DNA of 64,000 nucleotides from Channa striata (Eukaryota > Chordata > Actinopteri > Anabantiformes > Channidae). Of this stretch, positions 12,401 to 26,800 are shown piece by piece. A program made the position numbers and the translations under genes. The notes below the pieces were generated by a model, which worked only from the letters and a program-made list of their open reading frames with translations, searched no databases and was not told where the DNA came from. The stretch spans positions 23,007,523 to 23,071,522 of the forward strand of contig CM065180.1 in the NCBI GenBank assembly GCA_033026295.1, in the 5' to 3' direction. Position 1 is the first letter of the stretch. Each line of letters begins with the position of its first letter.

Positions 12401-13499
12401 AGCCCACGGTCCATCTGTACATCTGTAAATTGAACTAAAATCCAACGGGGTTCACAGGTTTGCTCAGACCCGACCCTCCTTTTTTCCTTGTGCTCGGCCA
12501 CATTTTTTCTGGCTCCCGACTTTCTCCTCGCCCCCCCTCAGCTCACCTTTCCTCACTCCACCTGCCGCCGCTTTGATTCGGAGGTGGGGACGGAATGACG
12601 GACGTCTGTCTGTTCATGGGCTGAGATGAGTCAGTGCTTTTCTACGAAGCGTTTACAGTCTGCGTGGAGGTGATTGACGAGGGCAGAGTAGAGACCCCAG
12701 CGTCCAACGACGTGCTGCTCCACCCTGCCCAACCTTTAACACAAGCGCTCCCCCTCCAACTGTCCCCGTCTGTCCACTCACGAAGCTCCGTGCCTCTTGT
12801 TTCTGGTGGCGGTTGGTGTGACAATCCTGTAAACAGTCACACATCGAGCCCGTGCAACACCCAGCGTGTTCCTGTGACAATCGAAAGGCGTGAGAGTTCA
12901 CTTTGTCTTTGTCATTCAGAGGCGGCACAAGTATTAGTTTGTCGCGCATAAATCTCTCGTGCATTCATTCACTTTAATTTGCATTAGCGCAGCAAACGAA
13001 CCTTTGCTGGAAAGCTTGGCAGCCTCCGACTGGATTTAGTAGTTTGTGATACAGAGTCGGATTTGGCCAAATTTTTATGGCACAGAACAAAAACAAGCTG
13101 TGAAAGTGTGTGTCTTAATCATCCTCCGTTCGTGTGAGGTTGTTGCACCAGGCTATTACAGTAATTAAACGGCAATATATTAGTTTGAAAAAATGCCATC
13201 AAAATGCCATCACTGAACGCAGCCCTTGTAAATGCCAACACAACAGACATAATTGCATCCCAACATTTGTAACGGCTTCACCAGAAATCAAGAATCACCC
13301 CCTGCTCGCTCGTTCCCTCCCGGCGCGATGTACTCGAAGTACTTCACTCAGGAGCGAGCGGTCGACTGACATTTCGGACACTTTCGAACCGCGTCACGTT
13401 GCCTCATCACTCACAGCTGTGGGATTGTTGCGTATGCGCCATGCGAACTGTTAGCGTTTGAGGGCTCGATCCAGCGGACTGATTCACACACATTTAGAG

Positions 13500-13910
13500 T
13501 CAGTGCATTTAAGGGCGACCTCCCCGGTTTTCAACTCGCTTCCTTTCTTTAGTTTAGGCTCTACATGTGCATTAGTGCTTTTAAACGTCCTTTTCAAACG
13601 CGACTTCCCCGTATGAAAATATTTCTTTGCTTCTAGCTGAAAACGCTCCTCCAGATGACATCACGGGTTTTTTCAACATTAGGAGTTCGGATGATGTCAT
13701 CTGGTGGAGCTCTGGAGAAGCAGGTTGACCGTGATCACAAACTCCATGGTGAGAGCAACAGGTGACGTAATCTCCATACATGCGCCTCCAAGTGACGTCA
13801 TCTGGAGGCGTTTTTTTCAGCTCGAAGTACAGAGATATTTAATTGTGGGAAAGTCATTTATTTACATGTGCTGCTCAAACTAGATCCAGAGGAAGCGAGT
13901 TCAGTGTCAG
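13500..13910. mobile_element. Foldback (long inverted repeat) non-autonomous element
   Basis: The left arm starts near 13508 (aagggcgacc), runs through aactcgcttcc (about 13532) and ends at cctccagatgacatcac (about 13650). The right arm starts at gtgacgtcatctggagg (about 13791) and ends at ggaagcgagtt (about 13893). The right arm read on the minus strand matches the left arm over about 120 bases with scattered differences. The arms enclose about 140 bases. This is the layout of a foldback or MITE-type element. A diverged half copy lies at about 7960-8070. Confidence 0.65.
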
Positions 13911-14636
13911 TACATGTTCACAAATCCCATAAAACACTTCAGCCACATGTAAGCTTATATGTCTTTAAATATCCTTGAATTAAACGACAGATGTCAAAAT
14001 GTAAAATTCAAACAAAATATTTAAGAATTAGATTCGTTTCTCGAGGGCTCATTTGCTCGTGAAAGTACCACGAAGCTGCCTCCTCAGTCACCGTCTGCTG
14101 ACACGCTGCTCGTGCCGACCACTTCCTGCTTCCTGCTGCCATTTTTCTGTTCTCCTGAGAAAAGCATTATTTCAGAAAAGCAAAGATGAAGAGTTATTAC
14201 GTTATGTAACGCCAACACCAGCAGTCAAATGATAAATCTCCGTTCATTACCTGATTAATAGACTAATCATTTGAGCTCATGTCAAAAATCTGTGAATAAA
14301 AAAAAGAATCGTATCCTACAAATTGGGTTCATCAAAATGTATCCGTTCACTTTTCCTTTCAGATCTCATTTCTAATTTCGCCCTTTTTTCGCGTTTGCCG
14401 TCTCCATGTTTGCCCTTGCTTTGTCTGCGCTGAGCCTCCCTGAAAAGGCGAAAGAGCCGCCAGAGGAAAGAGAATGAGGATAACAGAAGGCAGCAAAGGA
14501 GGAAAGGAGGAGACGCGGAGAAGGAGTAAAGAAGGGAGCGAAGAGAGGAGGAGGAGGAGGAGGAGGACGTGAATGTGCTCGCTCAATTACTCAGCAGTGC
14601 TGTGCCAAGCTGGTCGTCGTCAGAGCCACATGCTGC

Positions 14637-14637
<1 letters not shown>

Positions 14638-14675
<38 letters not shown>
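14638..14675. repeat. (CA)n microsatellite
   Basis: About 19 CA units in intron 1. Confidence 0.97.
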
Positions 14676-14677
<2 letters not shown>

Positions 14678-17600
14678 CGGCCTATACATCAGACCAACGT
14701 GTTCTCGTGTTTTCCTGCTGACCTACAGAACGAACATTATTCAGCGCAGACACTCTCTCTGCTGACACGCACACCGACACAAACGTCACGCACAAACACA
14801 CATTCCCCGTATTCCAGGTGTCATCCCACGTGAGCTGACTCCCGCTGGCGCGCCAACTTTTCACCCAGAGCCGAATCCCGGTTTGGGAGGGCGGCACGTG
14901 CTCGCGACTAAAAGCAGTTATTAAATCTGTAGATGCGCGTTCACATTCGCTCCTTTTGTTCTTTGTGTCTCATTTGGTTCCCGGTCGCCGGCAGTGTGTT
15001 ATTTAGCAGCAGCGTCATCTGTCTATACCTTGTAATTACCAGCGAAGTGGCCTCTTTGTCTCAGCCGTTTGTGGCACTTCTGAAACAAATCCCAGGAATA
15101 TTAGATTCTCTCTCTTTTGTTTGTAGATTCTTCGCCACACACGCATTTCTAGGTTTGAGTAAAACAAACAAGAAACAGAAAATATCTCTTTGCTCAACCC
15201 CATTCTGTCTCGTTGCATCTCGACTGCTCTGGCGTCCTGCTTCTCCTTCTCCTCCTCACGTCACGGGAGTCGAGCTCCTCTGATGAATGTAAATGTCGTC
15301 CCTCCCCTCTCGTGTTCCCCTAAATTACTGCAAACGCCACCTCCTCCTTTGCTCTTCACCGCCTCGGTCTGCCTGCGTCTGATCACCGGCCTGCCGTCCG
15401 TCTTCGCCGATCGCACCGACGGAGGATTGCGGCGTGCGGATGCTCTATGGACAGTATAAATGCATGTCTCTCGCTATCCTTATATTTGCATTGATCATTA
15501 GGACTCGTGTTTCCTTTTTGAATATACACTGTACGTCTGTGAAGAGACCACCTGCCTCTGACCGCGGTCACTGAAGTCGGCCTCTCCGTGATTTTATGGG
15601 AGTTTTTGTCCTGATTTAGTCACAAGTTTTAAACCTCAAATGTGTTTTTGTGATGTTTGAAACAACAAAGTCGCCCGAAATTCCCGGGGCTGGTTTTTCA
15701 TATTTGTTGTGGAGGGAACATGTGAAGCCATTTTGTAGCTTCTTGGCTTTTATTTTTACACAGTCACTGCTTTTGAAAAGCCAAACAATAATCCACAAAA
15801 GCAGCTGAATGAACAGACAAACCTCCTCAGGAACTTCACAGACGAGCAGCTTGGAGACAAAGTGGAGGAGAATCAGATCAGGTGATTTATTTGTACGTCT
15901 GGGGGCAGTGACGTGCAAATAAGTCTTTCTAGTTTCTGCTAAGACTGAACATGTTCCTCCGGACATCAGTCATCATGTCCACATGTCCATAACGTCCATC
16001 ACAGTGCTCGTACGTGCTGTAGACACTCACTGCTGATTGCACTTGTTTCCACTTTAACTTCAAAACCAGCTCAGACGCTCGAGCCTGCGACACACACTGA
16101 TGCAGACGTGCATGAGTGGACGGGTTCATTGCTGTAAGTCACAAATGAAGCGCACACATTGTGGCTTTCAGAGGTCTGACAGTCGGCTTGTCCTGGGCTC
16201 GTAGCCACTAAACCGACTCATAAAACGGAACGGCACACATTGAATTTACTGGGCCCAGCGGTCTAATATTTATCATAGAAGAGCCATATAATGAACCAGC
16301 TTGACTCAAATTAATGTTGGGAAGTTTGGGGCCAAGATTTCAATCAGTGCTGCTGCCTTTTATTGTCAGAGTGGATCGTGTGCTGAACTGGTCCTTGGAC
16401 ACAACCTGTTTCCACCACTTCTTTTCTCTTTAAGTTCTTTTAAAGGAATTCATATTTCAAACTGTGGTCGAGTCTTTGCCTTGTGATTTGATTAAAAACC
16501 TTTAGAAATACGGTTTAAATTGGGCTCTCGGTCGGAGGGAATGAAGGTGAGAATCCGGTTTCACACGGAGCTTCATTTCAATCTACGACGATCTCAGCCG
16601 TCACAGTCTCCATCACGTTCTCATTAAACACTTTTAAAGCTCATCGTCTTCGACTGAACATTTCATTATTTGTCGCGTCCACTTTCATCAGTCATTACCG
16701 TCAATAAAACAAATCCCCGCCGGGTGTTTGCTCTGTTGGCATTAGTTCCTGTTTTTGTTCTGTCGCATCAGTCCAGAGTCCAGACGCTCGTTTTGCTCGG
16801 ACCGCAGCTTCGACCGCCCTGTTCTCCGTCAGAGGCTGATTTGCATTAGCAAAGTCAAACAGGCTTAATAGACTTTTATTGGCAAGAGGCGGCCGAGCAC
16901 TTGGGGCTTTTAAACAATGCGGTTCGCTAATAAACAGGACGCCGTGTTCCAGGACAACGGCACAGATAACAAACAGCTCTGTATGTATGTATGCAGCCGC
17001 TCCACCAGCCGTCATCAGCACATCCATTTCCCCCTAATGAAAGTGTTTTGACATATTAAATATAATTTGAAAAGGGCTCTAACGGCACAGAGAAATAAGA
17101 TTATGGCACTTCGTACCAGGCCTGACATTCGCGGCGTGCACACTTTCTTCCAACTTCAGGCCAAGTTTTTCATTTTTTCCCCCGTTCGATAAGACTGTGG
17201 ACGTAATGGACCAGCCCTGTGTTGTATTCTCACCTTGTTCTGGATGACGGCCAGCTGATAGTAACACCTACCTACAGTGTGTTGGTGCATTGCATTCGAT
17301 CAGGCAGATTCCGCAGCATACTGTAGCTGAGCCGTTATCTCCGTAAGTGATGCCAGCAACACAGATAAGTGTGTCCCCCCCAAAAAAGAGAGAGCGCGGA
17401 TCCAAACGCACGATTGGATCTCGCGCTGTGATTTATGTGGCCACACGAAACAAAACTGTGAATGTGCGCTGCACAAAGCGAGAGGAAGACGAGGTCACCG
17501 TTTGACTTTGCTGCAGTGACTCCTGAACAGTAAGTGTTTTTCTTTCAGGGATGAATCGGGTTCAGTGGGGACGGTGGAGCACGTGGGAAGCGTCAGATTA

Positions 17601-20503
17601 CGTTATCAGCCTCATGGGAAAAGTGTGTTTTCCGCTCAGGGAGACGTCACAACAGCTGCACACTCGTATACGCTGGACGTTGTGGGACCATGAAGAGCAT
17701 TCACGGGATCTAACGACTTCCTGCCCATCACAGACCCACCGTGACGCGACACATTGACAGTAAACGTGTAGGTTTCTTTTAAGGAACTTGCTTCTGTTTC
17801 TGGACTTGGTGCGTCCTTCATTTCTCAGAGCTTCTGCAAACACGGGCCCAAAAAATTATTTTCCCCATAGACGAGCTCTTGAAAAGAAGCAGCTCTGAAG
17901 GCGAGGATGCATTTTTCTGGCTGTCACACACGACGCGAATGAACTGAAAAAAAAAATCTAGTGTCATTCGGAAAGTCTCGAAGAGCGGTAGGATGATGAG
18001 TTTCATCGCCTTCATGTGAGCTCATGCTCTGTGAGCCTGAAAAAGATCCGTTGTTGAGGTGAAGCTTTAACTCGCGAATTTGTCAAACTTTGCAGCTCTG
18101 GGGCTTTTTTGCAGGCTGTGATGTTGGCGCTTTGTCGCGTCACGTGAATCCCGACTGTCGCGCGGCTGATCAGAGTTGCCCTTCGGCTTGGTGCGGCTGC
18201 CCTGCAGAGGTGCCTCATTGTTTCTGGATGCTTGTTTTTGGTGCCGTGTCTGGATTATCCACTGTTCACCCGCTGCACGTCGCCTTTCACTTTAAATGCT
18301 AATGAATGCCGCTACCGCAGTAGCATTGAGAGACCGCAATTATATCAATATCTGCTGTATTTTTATTTATATATTTTCTGAAATGTAATTTAGACTGCAA
18401 AAAGCAGAGAGCTGCCGCAGCTTTTGATCCAAGGTCAGAGGGGGACGCTCACGGCTTCAGGGCCGTCCGACTTCAGCACTCAGCTGTCTTCTGTGTTCCA
18501 GCCTGCAGGACTTTCTGTTATCAAGATGTTTAGAGCTTCACTATTTTCAACAAATAATTTCCCCTCGCGCTTCTTCTCGCTGACTTATGCGGCAGGAGCA
18601 ACAGAGGTGTTTGTGTCGATGATGGATCGAGTCACGGAACGCTCAGCTCCCGCAGAAACACGTCACAGACGCTTGACAAAAACCTGCTGCTCGCGTCTTT
18701 CTGTGTGTGAACCTGTTTGTGCGTAGTGTAGCGCTGCACCTGACCCACATGGTTCTGCAGACACACTTTGTTCCTGCATGAGAAGAACATCGTCGCTGAG
18801 GCCCGGGAACGTGCTGGTAGCAGCACCATCATCCCTGCCTCTGCAGATGCACGTTGCACAAGAACCAGTGACGGATGGAGGCAAAGCACGTTTCTACGAG
18901 TGATCGAGGACGTTTTAAAAATGCTTCCGTAACCTGTCGTGACCCTGGCTACACTCCGGTGTCACGCTCGTGTTTCGGGGGAAACCACTTCAAACAAAAC
19001 AACGTCCGACTTCACGCAGAAATGTCAGCGACGTGCGGCAGGTTATGGAGTCGCTCCGTGTGGACGTATCTGGGCCCTGCACGTGGAAACTGGGTTACTG
19101 CCTCTGATGCCCCGGAGCAGAGCGGAGCGCGAGCAGCAGGCTCTGCTGCCTACAGTGATATCAGCAGGCTGTCTAGTGTCAGCGCTCAGACTTTTGCAGC
19201 TCATGTTACAGATGATGCGAACAGTCGACATTTAGCGTCTTTGAGCTGAAAGAATCACTTATTGAATGAACAAATCCGCTGCTTGTGCGCGGACGGCACA
19301 TAAAAGTCCAACTCTTTCGTTGCCCTTTCCTCTCCGCTCCTTCATCCTGTCAGACTAATCAAAATGCTGTTGAGCAACACTGGGTGGCGATGCAAAGGGT
19401 CGGCAGCGTGACTTCTGGATAACAAACTAGCGGCGCGTCTCCTGAATGCTGAAGGAAAATGTTTTCTGCCTGTCTCTATTAACCGTGAATACTCTTACTT
19501 TTGCATCTTCTGCTCTGACCTTCACACTCGGGCACAGAAACAGGTTTATTCTCTGCGTCTTGTGGCAGCTTTCGTGTGTCGGCTTTTATGAGAGAATCAG
19601 CATCCCAGTGGTCAAAGGCGACGCAGGGTCGGCAGCACACAGCGGCCGTGCGTCTCCAGGGTTTTCAGGCTGGACCTTAACTTTGTGCAGCTCCTCGTTT
19701 CCAACTACGAGTCCTGGAATCAAAGGGCTGATTTGTAAAGGTTCAGGTCACAAATTACCCCACTGGCAGATTCTGTCCCCGTGTTAACAGCACTGAGCCA
19801 CTTCATTTGGCCATAAAGTCATAAAAAAACCCAACACAATGAAGCCGAGTCTGAAGTGAAGTGAAAGCTTTGATGCTCCCAGTTGACAGAAACCTGCTCC
19901 ACCTCTTCAGTCATCACCTGCAACAAGAACCTGAAAAGAAGCAGAGATGCAGTGAGAGCAGTTTGGCATTTTACAGCAAACGGCTGGAAGGCCGTCGAAG
20001 AGAAGACGGGCGATGAAATGGACGAAGAGCTTCACACTCTGCACTGACCACTCGACACAGCAGGAGCCTCGTGGGCTGAAAACGTTAGACGATGTTAGAC
20101 GAGGACATGATCAAATTATTGCCCCCAAAAAACAAATAAATCATCGTCTGGAACAGCGGCGAAATGATCAGTGCCGGGTTCAGTCCGTGCGTCGTGCGCG
20201 TTGCCGTCGAAGTGCTGCGTGGCCTCATCAGTGCGATCAACGTGAACAAAACCACTAGTTTGACTTCCTGTGTGGGCAGTGGGGAAGTGGCGGCAGGACG
20301 CGAGCTGTGAGTTGAAAAGGGGGAAGAGGACGACGTGTGGGTGGGAGCGTGTGTGCAGATTATGCGTGAGGATGTGTGAGTGTGTGGTGGAACTGGCATG
20401 TAGGCTGTTAGTTTGTGGGTCGCTCTGTGTGTGTGTGCGCTACATACGAGCGGTGAGTGGCACACTCTTTTTGTTCCCCACTAATGGCATCCTTAGCAGG
20501 CCT

Positions 20504-20534
20504 GTTACGATGGAAACCACGTTGCCACGGTAAC
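20504..20534. promoter_or_regulatory. Tandem X-box-like motifs
   Basis: gttacgatggaaac (20504-20517) is followed after three bases by gttgccacggtaac (20521-20534). The second fits the RFX X-box consensus fully; the first has one poor position. Confidence 0.4.
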
Positions 20535-22306
20535 GCATCCTGTCTCTGTGAATTACAAGTATTTCACTCCCTCTCGTAGCCTTTCTCTCTCTCTCCTTCT
20601 CTGCCCTATTTCCTTCCCTCCTTTCCTGTCTGTCGTTCTGTCTTCTCCACCCCTAAACCTGAGAGGACAGCAGCTGATGCCGTTTGAGACGTGTGTGTGT
20701 GTGTGTGCGCACAGGGGAAAGGGCGAGGGACAGACTGACATAAGGGAAAAGAAAGGAGAGAGAGAGAGATGGTGACGACTGGAGTGGGAGTGGAATTCAT
20801 TTTTATCTGAGTGTGAAGGAAAGGGATCGACAGAGGGACGTGACGGGAGGGTTCGAAGACGGGAAAGAGGAGAATTAGGTGACACCACGTGGCCAAAAGA
20901 ATGTGGACAGCGTCTCTTGGAGACGCTAAAGAAAGATTCAAACCAAGGAGTTTGGAAATTGTGGATTAGATTTGCAGTTTCACATGCAAACATCCAGTTC
21001 CAATCTAACTACACCGAAAATCAGATTTATTTTTTTTTTACGAATGAACTACACAGGAAGTGGTTAGAACCGATAGTGGAATTGGCGTAAGTTCAATTAC
21101 CTCCCCGCTCTGCTATGCTCTTCTACCACCTGCTACGCTGCAGCATCCTCTTCACAGCTCATCAGGGATTAGTTATCAAATTACAGTTGAAGCGAGAAGC
21201 TGTAAAATTGACCAATTAAGCCCAAATCTTGGATTGAGCCTCATTTAGAAACAGCACCACTCCACAGCAGGAAACAGCGTTTCTGAACGTGCAGTGTGCA
21301 GGACGAGTACGACCTTTGTGTGAGTGTTTGGACGTGAGCACACAAACTTCAACCGCATGTTGTTCTTCAGGAGTTCACTATCAAAGTTGTCGCCACCGTT
21401 TCTCATACCTTCTGATTTTCTTGTAAAAATGTTTCCAGCAGTTGTGTTTCCACACGTCGCCTTGTCGCACACTAGGATTTTAAAGACGACAGCTGAGCCC
21501 ATGCGTAGTTCTGCACCGTAAAGATGGAACAAACCTTGAATTTATGAATTGGAACAAAGGGGCCAAACCCGAGCCACAAATAACCGGGCCACACTGTATA
21601 ATGTCACACTCACATTAACCGGAGACACTTTTTGAGAGCAGAGATAAAATATTGAAACGAAAATGGCCGATTAGAGCGGAGTGCAGAGATGGAGCATTAA
21701 CGGAGGCGCAGAGTTTGAGTCCTGCTCCACATATGGAGGGAATAGAAAATGGGGTGAGAAAACGGAGGGAAAGGGAAGGAGGAGAGAGAGTGAGAGCAAG
21801 ATTGATTATGTCCTCCTAAGTGCTTTGGGCATTATTGGAACTGTACTGTCCTCCCGAAGCAGGCAATTTGAAACAGCGTTGCAGGGAGAGTGATTGAGAG
21901 AGAGAAAGAGAGAGAAAGAGAGAGAAAGAGGGGACGAAGGCGGCCGGTTGGCAGGGAGACAGAGAGCGGCAGAGCGAGGGTCTGGAGGGAGGACGGAGCG
22001 ATGGATGGAATAAGTGGGTTCAAAAGTAGGACAGAGAGAGAGATGGCGAGAGACAAAGGGAACGAGCAGACGGGGCGAAGAGAGACAAAAACATCAGCAT
22101 GATAAACCGCACTTCATAAATTCACACACATACGTAAAATGACTCCGTTTGGACGATGACGACTTTAGAAATTCCACTTTAAACATTTGTCCTAAGAAGA
22201 AAATTAATCCAAACGGGGCGTAAGGTGAAGAGAGAACGGACAGATGGGTTTGGAGAAAGTTTCGACAGTGAGAGACACGTGAGGACAGAAGGTCGAGCAT
22301 GAGAAG

Positions 22307-22341
<35 letters not shown>

Positions 22342-23324
22342 AATAATGTAAAAGACAGCAGAGGCCGATGGACACGCAGGAAGAAGGAAAAACGTGTGAC
22401 GAGACAAAATAAAAGTCCTGCAAACCGAACGAAGGTTTGGAGCAAGGCTCTAAACGCCCCTGACCTACTGACGGCACAGGCCCCACAAACAAAGCGAGCG
22501 GTTAAAGTCACGCCCGGAGGACGGGGCGGCCACACGATGGAGCACCTGCCTCTTCAGTCCAGCGAGAGTCCTGCTCAGGGGACGGTTTAGTGTCGCTGCG
22601 AAGGAAGAGGCTCGTGTGCAGGCAGGAAGCTTCGCGTCTGTCAGATTCAGGCGGTTTGTAGATGACGCCCGTTTTCTGAGTTCACCCTTCGCTGCGACTG
22701 CAGAACCTCTGAGCGTTTGTAGCAGATCAGCTGGTTCGTTACTTACAGCAGGATCGTCCGAGGGGTCGGGCCCCTGCAGAAAGTGGAAACGCTTTCATTT
22801 CAAATCACCATCTGAAAGCACGTAAAGAAGAAAACTGACAGATATGTCAATATTTCCCTCTCAACTCAAATTACTTACTTTACTCGTGCTACTTGTCTCT
22901 TGTCGTCGATCACGTCTCAGCTGGTTAGTTTCCACTTTGTGAATAGATTTTCATTTTAGCCGCCTGTGCACCTGCAGCTCGGACGCAAACCTCTCGGCCT
23001 CTTTGAAGCTCGGCCAATTGTCTAATTCTGCTTTGAAAACTCAAACATCAAAGTGCAAAGTGCCAGAGCTCGTTAAAAGCAGCGTGACTTCACTTATTTT
23101 AGTCTCGTGCAACCTCAGGATTTTTTTTCTTAATTTCTTACATTTATTATGTGAGGACAAGAATAATCTGCTAATTGATGCGTTCGTTACATTAATTAAC
23201 CTCTGTAATGACCCCGTGTTTCTGCAACCTGCCACGTTTAGTAAAGCTTGAAGCAGCAATATGTGAATATGTATTTCACCGTTATCACTGCACCCAGTTT
23301 GAAAAGTCCACACACACTCAGCCA

Positions 23325-23328
<4 letters not shown>

Positions 23329-23367
<39 letters not shown>
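23329..23367. repeat. (TG)n microsatellite
   Basis: About 19 TG units in intron 1; four more short TG tracts follow within 1.4 kb. Confidence 0.95.
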
Positions 23368-23792
23368 GTGTGCTAATCTTTCTCCCATTTCACTCGTGTG
23401 TCTTGTAGTTTGTAGAACAGACACATCTGCGCTGCTCTAAACTGTGTCTTCTGTGTTTGAAGCTTTATTCTTTGTGGTGTGAGGCTACAAAAAAAAAAAA
23501 AAAATCCAGCCGCTACAGCTCTGGTGTGTTTGTGTGTGTGTGTCTTCCATCTTCTTGCAGTTATTTTTAGCATCTTTTCAAAATTAATATCTTTCAATTA
23601 AGAATTCAGATTGTTTGGATGGAGGCACAGACAGAGGAGGGTGACGTTCAGCACACGCACGGTGAATAGATGTTTACAGCAGAAGAACCATCGAAAACTC
23701 TGACATGTGACGCGTCCATGAAACACCTGCTATTATAGACACGCACCGCAGGACGCCATTCAGCACTGACTGAGCTGTGTTTTATATGTTAG

Positions 23793-23826
<34 letters not shown>

Positions 23827-26800
23827 TCATCGGTTTCCAGATGCAGGATACGACATGCAGGGAGGCGAGCAGAGCCAAAATCAGGTGTGTGTGTGTGTGT
23901 GTGTGTGTCTACACAGGTGCACTTTATGTGACTGTACGTACACTCACTTCATAATATACATGTTTGCACATATTGCAGCACAGAAGCCGAAGTGTGTGTG
24001 TGTGTGTGTGTTGATGAGGTGTGAAATCATAACCAGAGCCTATGGATGTGGAAAGCCATACACCAGAGGTGATTATGGTTTGCGACGAAGCAGTGACTGG
24101 AAAAAGCTGCTTGACTTTATTATTTCGAACTTTCCAACGACTTCTCCTATTCGTCCTTTGTGCTGCCTCGTGGTCAGGCCGTTATTGTAAATGAGAACTG
24201 TTTCTCAATCAACTCCCCCGGTTAAAAAAAAAATCAATAAACAAAACTTGTAATGACTAAATACAGAGGATTTTATGAAGTGATCATAAAAAAGTTTCTA
24301 AAAGTTGCCTGGTAACTGCAGCGAAGCAAAACGTCTGACGTAAAAGCAAAACAAAGCGTAAAGGATCAGCTGTGCCTCCCCCCGTTTTTATCTCCACACA
24401 TTCCTAGATTGTATAGAACCTCAACGGACCCGCCGCCTATTGACCCCCCCCCCCCCGGATTATCTCCTTCTCTTCACTTCTTCTGCTCCTTTGTAAATGC
24501 CGTGTCCAGCCGTGCGAAATCTGTTAATCGATAGCGACACTGATTGTGAGCCGCTGTGTTAGGGCGAAAAAGAGAGAGAGAGCGGATGGGAGGGTGGGGG
24601 GGAAGGCGAGCACGTGCACGAGGAACAGGAAGAGAATAATGGAAGGGTGGAAGCTGAGTGTGTGTGTGTGTGTGTGTGTGTGAAATCGAGCTAATTGCCG
24701 GGTGGAAGGTTGCTGGTTGCTGGTTTATCTGCCTGATGACTTTAATGGGCCATCGTGTGCCGGTTAGATGCTGTGGTTAAAACGCTTTGGCAGCCGCAGC
24801 AGAACAGCGAAGACGTGTGTCTCCGAGGGACGTGGACAGAGCACGGACGTGCAGTTATTAATTTATTTTCTGCGAGACGGCGTGAAAAGAAGCAGCAGCA
24901 GCAGCAGGAAGCGCAAAACTGTGTTACACTAATTAAACCGAAGCACGAAACATTTCCTGAAATCTGGAGCGGGCGGCTGGAAATGGTTTGACCAGAGCGA
25001 CACTCGGACCAACAGACACGTTCACCACCACGATCATCAAACGGTTTGACTTGATCAAGATTTACAGCTCGATTCTCAAGCGAGTGTAAATGGTGGAAGT
25101 GGGGAAATCCGGCAGCAAATACAAGAAACTTTTAACTCGACGACTCTGCAGATTTTTACCGAAACACTCAAACACTGAAACACCATCAGTTCCACCCAGA
25201 CGAAAAGTTAAATTTACATATCACGTTAGAAGCTTCCTCGTATGTCAGAACGTGCCGCAGCCCGAGGGAGAAGCAGCTCCTTCAGAACCGGGTCGTCTTT
25301 CAACTTTTTCAAATTATTTCATTGGCACATTATTTTTAAATTCCACAGTAGCTGCAGCAAAACTGACAAACGATCCGTTTTATCCTCGTTTGGATCACGG
25401 TCAGTGCTGCAGTAATGAGACGTGCTCCGTTTCCTGTGCGTCACCGATAGGAAACGCTGGCTTGGCATTAACACTTCAAACAGCTGTGGTAATGCCGGAT
25501 TCCACGCTGCATCCTCACGTGCAGGGAATTTGAATCCGCTACTAACAGCGAAAACTTGTATTGCTTAAAAGTTTGAATTTTCTCATTTCGACCTAAACTG
25601 TAATTTGTTTGTGCAGGTGAAGGGATCTCAGTGACACACAGGAAACAGAATTGTCGCAAAGGATCCAATTATAATTGTTTCTGTTGCAAACGTATGTGAG
25701 CGTGTGACGTCCGTAATTCAGTTTCCCAGAGTAATCCACACTTTGCTGTGGGCGTGATCTCTGCTGGTCGTCATCTTCGGTGTTCTCGACTGCCAAACAT
25801 TCCAGAAATGCTTCTTTTCACCCCGGTGAGCATCGACAATTCTTCTAACACGAGTCTATTTTCCTCTTGCGGGACTTTATGACCCTAGAGCTTCACGTCG
25901 TTGTGCCACACACAGGTTTTTAGGACCGGACCATTTTACTTAGTAAATGAACAAACAAGTGTCATTTTTTGGTCTTTCGTGCTAAATCGAAGATTGTGAG
26001 GGGCGATTAGAGAACGTAGATGATAGGAGGCGGGTTGGAGACGAGTGTAGGTTCAGTTGCAGCGTGGACACGTCAATACAACAGCTGGGAGGAAAAGGAA
26101 GCGCTGCAGGGATGCAGAGAGTGAGAGCGAGTGTGGGGATGATACGCTCTGAAGTATTCATAAGTCCAGCAGCAAGTTTTGACTCCGTCTGTCCTCGAGC
26201 TAAACAACCGCTCACATCTCTGCGACATGCAACTCTGCACTCGAGTCTTTCTTCTTCTCTTTTTTTTTTTAAAGCTTCACTGGCTGCGCTTTGCTTCTTT
26301 AATGAGAACACGTGCACAGACTGTAGGTGAGTGCACAGCGAGGAAGAAAGCTGAAGGTGACACAATGAGGGAGCGTCTCTCTGCGTTAGCATCTTAAGAG
26401 GCTGGGACGGAGGAGGAGGGTCCTAAGTGCTTGTGCACGGCGTTACGAAGCAAAAACGGGGTTAGAGGGAACGAGCGAGGTGGGGGAAGGAGGAGAGGAG
26501 CGTCCAGATTGGCTTATTGTCTTCGCCCGTCCTGTAACGTGTTCGGCTGTGGGGACCGCCCCCTGCCTCCGTCACGCCACTCAGGCAGATTCGAATTTTC
26601 ATCCGAGTGATGGTGAGGATGGACACAACTCCCAGTCGTTCCTGTCTCACGTCATTCCACTGATTCGGAACGTTTGTTTCGTCTCAGCCTTTGCTGTACC
26701 TCTACGCTCCCGCCTCTCGAGGTGTCGGGCGACGAGCACTCGAGGCTTATTCTGCAGTCGCGTCGTGGATGAGAGCGAGGCGGCTAAGTGCCTCAAAAGT

